NCBI RefSeq assembly: GCF_965655635.1
Contig: NZ_CBFHHE010000022.1
Span: 1 to 34,987, forward strand
Length of the DNA: 34,987 nucleotides
Source of the DNA: Nereida sp965655635
GTDB lineage: Bacteria > Pseudomonadota > Alphaproteobacteria > Rhodobacterales > Rhodobacteraceae
Direction of reading: 5' to 3'
In this document: positions 32,063 to 34,987 of the stretch, one piece after another
How positions within the stretch are numbered: the stretch's first letter is position 1
Layout of the letters: every line of letters starts with the position of its first letter
Program-made: the position numbers and the translations under genes
The notes under the pieces: model-generated
Database searches by the model: none
What the model was told of the DNA's origin: nothing
Seen by the model: only the letters and a program-made list of their open reading frames with translations

Positions 32063-32500
32063 CTAATCAAGGGCTGCTTGCTGTAGTTCCCCACACGTAC
32101 CAATGACCTGATTGTCGATAACATCCGTGGGTAGCAATGATGCTATAATCTCAACCATCGCAATTTTCGGCCCCAGCGTTGTTTGTTCGACCCAAAATTC
32201 ACAATTGGCTTTGCCCAAAACTGTACCATCGGGCGCAAAAAAATCTGTCTCAAGAGAAACTGCTGTCCGCGTGTCTGTTTCAGCAGCTTGATGAAATATC
32301 TGTGCGTCGTGACGAAAAGGCCCCAATTTCGCGTAAGCGGCTTGTAACGTCTCGATCATATTGCGCGTCTCCGCATGCGAGTTATTCACCCGCATAGCGC
32401 CATTATGAAACATCGCATTAGGCAATTTAAGGAAGTCGGCGGCCGTACAGGCGTCGCCCGAGTAGAGGGCAGCACAAAAGACGCGCACAAAAGCACCCAT
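32063..32500 (-). CDS. NTF2/SnoaL-like hypothetical protein
   Basis: A 145-residue soluble protein whose length and pattern suggest an NTF2-like cone fold: a first helix with FCAALYSGDACTAADFLKLP, a middle strand set (ETDTRTAVSLETDFFAPDGT, then VLGKANCEFWVEQTTLGPK), and a final strand. Proteins of this type are often small hydrolases, dehydratases or ligand-binding modules, and none can be assigned. The ATG follows no strong ribosome site. It lies between the DUF2130 gene and rpsA, and neither neighbour suggests a pathway. A CTTGACGC palindrome upstream (32555-32572) may be its promoter or operator. Fold assignment is inference from pattern only. Confidence 0.6.
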   Translation of the reverse strand: MGAFVRVFCAALYSGDACTAADFLKLPNAMFHNGAMRVNNSHAETRNMIETLQAAYAKLGPFRHDAQIFHQAAETDTRTAVSLETDFFAPDGTVLGKANCEFWVEQTTLGPKIAMVEIIASLLPTDVIDNQVIGTCGELQQAALD

Positions 32501-32554
32501 TGGGAATCTCGTTTTGATAGATAGTAAACTAGTTAGTGCCGCTCACCTACTCGG

Positions 32555-32572
32555 CTTGACGCGAGCGTCAAG
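32555..32572. promoter_or_regulatory. Perfect CTTGACGC inverted repeat, promoter or operator candidate
   Basis: CTTGACGC and GCGTCAAG flank GA, about 55 bases before the NTF2-like start on the minus strand. Each arm carries a TTGAC sequence that resembles a -35 element, so it may be a promoter, possibly with divergent -35 boxes, or a repressor site. There is no T-tract, so it is not a terminator. Confidence 0.4.
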
Positions 32573-32626
32573 GTACGAAGTCCTATGATAGCATTTTGAA
32601 ACTAAAGATTTTCAACCAAAGGTTGT

Positions 32627-33784
32627 TTACGTAGCGTTATTTCCAATAACCGCCATATCCAAGCCATCAATCTCTGGCATGGATGCGCCGGCAATCGCTT
32701 TCAGGTCTGCGCCAACCCCAATCATTGAGCTTTGCACAAGCTCTAGTTGTTTTTGGCGAAGCGCCCATTGCTTCTCCATGAATATCCGCTCTTTGCGTAG
32801 AGCGTCCTCCATGACCGAGAACCGCTCGTGGACCGCTTCAATCCGCTGCTTAAACTGCGTCCCTGTCAGATAGTCATAGACAAGCTCCATCTTGCTTTGC
32901 TGCCCAACCTTAAGGCCCTTTGCTGTGGACACATCTAACAGACCTTGCCGCAAAGACCGGGCAAGCGGCACCGCAAAACTGGGACCACAGATCCAGATAC
33001 CATCAATTAGATCAAAGCTTTGCACACCATCTGGCAATGCGGTGGACACCAGCACGGCAATATGCGCACCGGCCTTGCGCTGATCCTCCCGCAACTTAGC
33101 CAACCACGCAGGCGACCAATTTTTGGTCCGCTTGCTCTCCCAAAGGATTGTGCCGGCTTCGCCACCGCGGCCATCACCAACCACTTGAGCCACATCAGCC
33201 CCGCTGACACCTTTACCAACGGGTTCCAACACGTCTAACGGGAATGCCGTACCCAGCATATCTTCCAAAACCAGCTCGGCTGCTTCGCCTTGGGTCTGCA
33301 TACTGCCTTGGGTCGCGCGCTGTTGCAGCTCTTCGATCTTGCGGGTCAGCCCCTCAATCGTTTGGCTCTGCTCACTAATGCGCAAAGCCGCCTTCTGTTC
33401 AGCCTCAACTGCCAGCTTGGTACGTAAAGTCTCACGCTCAACCGCCAGCTGCTTTTGAATGGTCAGCTCAATTTCAGCCTCTTTATCCGCCAACTCTCGC
33501 TCACGTTTCATGGCCGCTGCTTGCGCAGCCTGCGCTTCAGTCAGCTTTGCCTCTCGGTCCGCCAACAGCTCTGCCAGTTCTTGCGCGTTCTGCTTGCCTG
33601 CTTGCTCTGCAGCCGCTTTGGCACGCAGTTCCGCGGCCTTAACCGCTTGCTCCGTCTCATGCCGCTTTGCCTCTAATTGAGCCGCAAATTGCGCCTTCAA
33701 GTCTGCCATCATGGGGCCTGCCAGACTTTCAGTCAGCTCAATTTCACTGTTGCACTTAGGGCATGTAATCTTCAAATCAGACAT
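32627..33784 (-). CDS. DUF2130 protein: coiled coil plus restriction-endonuclease-like domain
   Basis: A 385-residue protein. An N-terminal CPKC (8-11) with only one knuckle could be half of a zinc ribbon. Residues about 25-158 are a long Ala/Glu/Lys-rich coiled coil. The C-terminal DUF2130 domain shows the PD-(D/E)xK core: VLEPVGKGVSGADVAQVV with D197 and ILWESKRTKNW with E216/K218, then HIAVLVSTALP. It probably cuts or binds DNA, and the coil should promote oligomerisation; there is no experimental function known for the family. The ATG at 33784 is used rather than one at 33826 because MSDLKITCPKCNSEIELTES is the family start. It stands between cmk and the NTF2-like gene. Confidence 0.85.
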   Translation of the reverse strand: MSDLKITCPKCNSEIELTESLAGPMMADLKAQFAAQLEAKRHETEQAVKAAELRAKAAAEQAGKQNAQELAELLADREAKLTEAQAAQAAAMKRERELADKEAEIELTIQKQLAVERETLRTKLAVEAEQKAALRISEQSQTIEGLTRKIEELQQRATQGSMQTQGEAAELVLEDMLGTAFPLDVLEPVGKGVSGADVAQVVGDGRGGEAGTILWESKRTKNWSPAWLAKLREDQRKAGAHIAVLVSTALPDGVQSFDLIDGIWICGPSFAVPLARSLRQGLLDVSTAKGLKVGQQSKMELVYDYLTGTQFKQRIEAVHERFSVMEDALRKERIFMEKQWALRQKQLELVQSSMIGVGADLKAIAGASMPEIDGLDMAVIGNNAT

Positions 33785-33874
33785 TGGGCACGGGCTCCAT
33801 TTATCTCGCACAAGTTTCGTGCCCACACTCTGAACGCAGGCAACAAGGTGAGCATAACAAATAAATAGTGAGGT

Positions 33875-34486
33875 TTAAGTCTTTATCGCCGCACGGATAA
33901 ATTGGCTTGCACGTGCAACGGCCGCCTCAATATCTAATGCGGACGTATCAATCACCACAGCACCTTCTGCCGGCTTCATCGGTGCAACAGCACGTTCGCT
34001 GTCACGGCGATCACGCTCAACCACATCTGCTAGCACACCGTCGCGGGTCACGTCATGCCCCTTGCCAGCCAGCTCGAGATACCGCCGTTCAGCGCGGACT
34101 TCAGCACTGGCTGTAACGAATAATTTCACCTGCGCATCAGGGCAAATCACCGTGCCAATGTCACGACCATCCAAAACAGCACCGCCCGCGCGCGCTGCAA
34201 ACGCACGCTGAAAATCAATCAAGGCGGCCCGTACTTGTTCAATCGTTGCCACCTTGGACGCCGCCTGTGCCACCTCTGCAGTGCGCAGGTTTTCTGGCGT
34301 CAAATCAGCCGCTTCAAGAGTTTGCGCGGCCTCGATCGGCTCAACACCTACAAGCATTTTGGCCCCCACAGCACGGTACAAAAGGCCGGTGTCCAAATGG
34401 GCAAAACCAAACTCGGCGGCTAAACGTTTTGAGATCGTGCCCTTACCGCTGGCCGCTGGTCCGTCTATGGCAACGGTCAGGGTCAC
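33875..34486 (-). CDS. cmk: Cytidylate kinase
   Basis: A 203-residue CMP/dCMP kinase. The P-loop is IDGPAASGKGTISKRLAAEFG (residues 7-27), the nucleotide-binding block is LDTGLLYRAVG, and the LID region is GRDIGTVICPDAQVKLFVTAS. It phosphorylates CMP and dCMP with ATP for nucleic acid precursors. Its ATG overlaps the aroA stop by four bases (ATGA), so the two genes are translationally coupled. The gene ends 90 bases before the DUF2130 start. The family order aroA-cmk-rpsA is kept except for the two extra genes. Confidence 0.95.
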   Translation of the reverse strand: MTLTVAIDGPAASGKGTISKRLAAEFGFAHLDTGLLYRAVGAKMLVGVEPIEAAQTLEAADLTPENLRTAEVAQAASKVATIEQVRAALIDFQRAFAARAGGAVLDGRDIGTVICPDAQVKLFVTASAEVRAERRYLELAGKGHDVTRDGVLADVVERDRRDSERAVAPMKPAEGAVVIDTSALDIEAAVARASQFIRAAIKT

Positions 34487-34987
34487 GCGCGCGTCACTTT
34501 GGCACCAAGGCCGTTCATCAGCGCCTCAAAAATAGGAAAGCTTGTGGCAATCGGGCCACCATCATCAACCCGGACGAGCTCCGGTGTGCCCATACCAAGG
34601 ACCATGAAACTCATCGCAATGCGGTGGTCCAAACGGCTCTCAACAGTCGCACCGCCTTTGGCGCTTCCACCCACGCCACCACCGTGCACAGTCCACCAAT
34701 CATCACCCTCATCCACTTGCACACCGCACGCGCGAAGCCCTTGGGCCATTGCATCGATACGGTCGCTTTCCTTCACACGCAGCTCTTTCACACCTGGCAT
34801 AAACGTCTTGCCACTGGCAAAGCTCGCCACAACAGACAGCACCGGATACTCATCAATCATCGACGCAGCGCGTTCTGCCGGCACCTCAATTCCCTGCATA
34901 CTGGGCGAGTATTTCGCACGCAGATCAGCAACAGGCTCACCGCCCTCAGTGCGCAAATTCTCATACGTTAAATCAGCGCCCATATCG
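34483..34987 (-). CDS. aroA: 3-phosphoshikimate 1-carboxyvinyltransferase, C-terminal part (runs off window)
   Basis: This is the C-terminal part, about 167 residues, of EPSP synthase in the shikimate pathway; the rest lies beyond the right edge of the window. Diagnostic blocks are MIDEYPVLSVVASFASGKT, VKELRVKESDRIDAMAQGL with the catalytic-site Arg/Lys cluster, and SRLDHRIAMSFMVLG near the end. The enzyme joins phosphoenolpyruvate to shikimate 3-phosphate. The visible part ends normally at GLGAKVTRA. Its stop overlaps the cmk start by four bases. The sequence just before the first visible Met continues in frame (DMGADLTYENLR), so this is truncation by the window and not a new gene start. Confidence 0.94.
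   Translation of the reverse strand, partial: DMGADLTYENLRTEGGEPVADLRAKYSPSMQGIEVPAERAASMIDEYPVLSVVASFASGKTFMPGVKELRVKESDRIDAMAQGLRACGVQVDEGDDWWTVHGGGVGGSAKGGATVESRLDHRIAMSFMVLGMGTPELVRVDDGGPIATSFPIFEALMNGLGAKVTRA

Overview
The window is chromosomal DNA from an alphaproteobacterium, most likely a marine Rhodobacterales (Roseobacter-group) species. The evidence is the typical aroA-cmk-rpsA-ihfB-lapA-trpF block, an ihfB/lapA/trpF gene order usual in that order, a DUF6880 gene, a DUF2237 gene, a TauD-type gamma-butyrobetaine hydroxylase-like gene, and the protein sequences themselves. No genus can be named from sequence reading alone.

Layout. (1) 1-8.9 kb, core/variable chromosome: a fumarylacetoacetate-hydrolase family gene, a wrecked LysR regulator, a gamma-butyrobetaine dioxygenase-like gene, a photolyase-like FAD protein with inverted domain order, a small conserved protein, a Y-family DNA polymerase, a dihydroneopterin aldolase-like gene, a four-helix membrane protein and a DUF6880 gene. 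(2) 8.94-19.41 kb, a mobile island of about 10.4 kb. It is bounded by exact 40-bp direct repeats made of the 3' end of tRNA-Ser(GCU). It has a tyrosine integrase at its left end, 13-bp repeat arrays just inside both ends that look like integrase arm sites, and AT-richer DNA. (3) 19.4-35 kb, core genes: tRNA-Ser, a sugar kinase, ychF, an RluE-type pseudouridine synthase, FMN-dependent L-lactate dehydrogenase, a sulfotransferase-like protein, an MFS transporter, rplY, pth, a serine hydrolase, DUF2237, trpF, lapA, ihfB, rpsA, an NTF2-like protein, a DUF2130 nuclease-like coiled-coil protein, cmk and the 3' part of aroA.

The island carries no recognisable conjugation, phage or restriction genes. 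Its intact genes are the integrase, an HTH/coiled-coil protein, a large protein with DNA polymerase A-type palm and finger motifs behind an uncharacterised N-terminal half, and envelope-directed or stress-type cargo (His-rich secreted protein, MORN-repeat protein, SOUL heme-binding-like protein, bactofilin, exported glutathione peroxidase, small unknowns). Between them lie decayed pieces: a serine recombinase N-terminus, two copies of a HIT-hydrolase C-terminus, and an inverted copy of the 5' half of the target tRNA. The polymerase-like protein may replicate the excised element, but that is inference.

The most interesting points are the polymerase-like protein in a minimal tRNA-targeted element, the two successive units in which a HIT-tail remnant and an 'AAVLACEW' remnant flank different minus-strand cargo genes at nearly equal spacing, the inverted 5' tRNA half next to the attachment site, and the domain-inverted photolyase relative.
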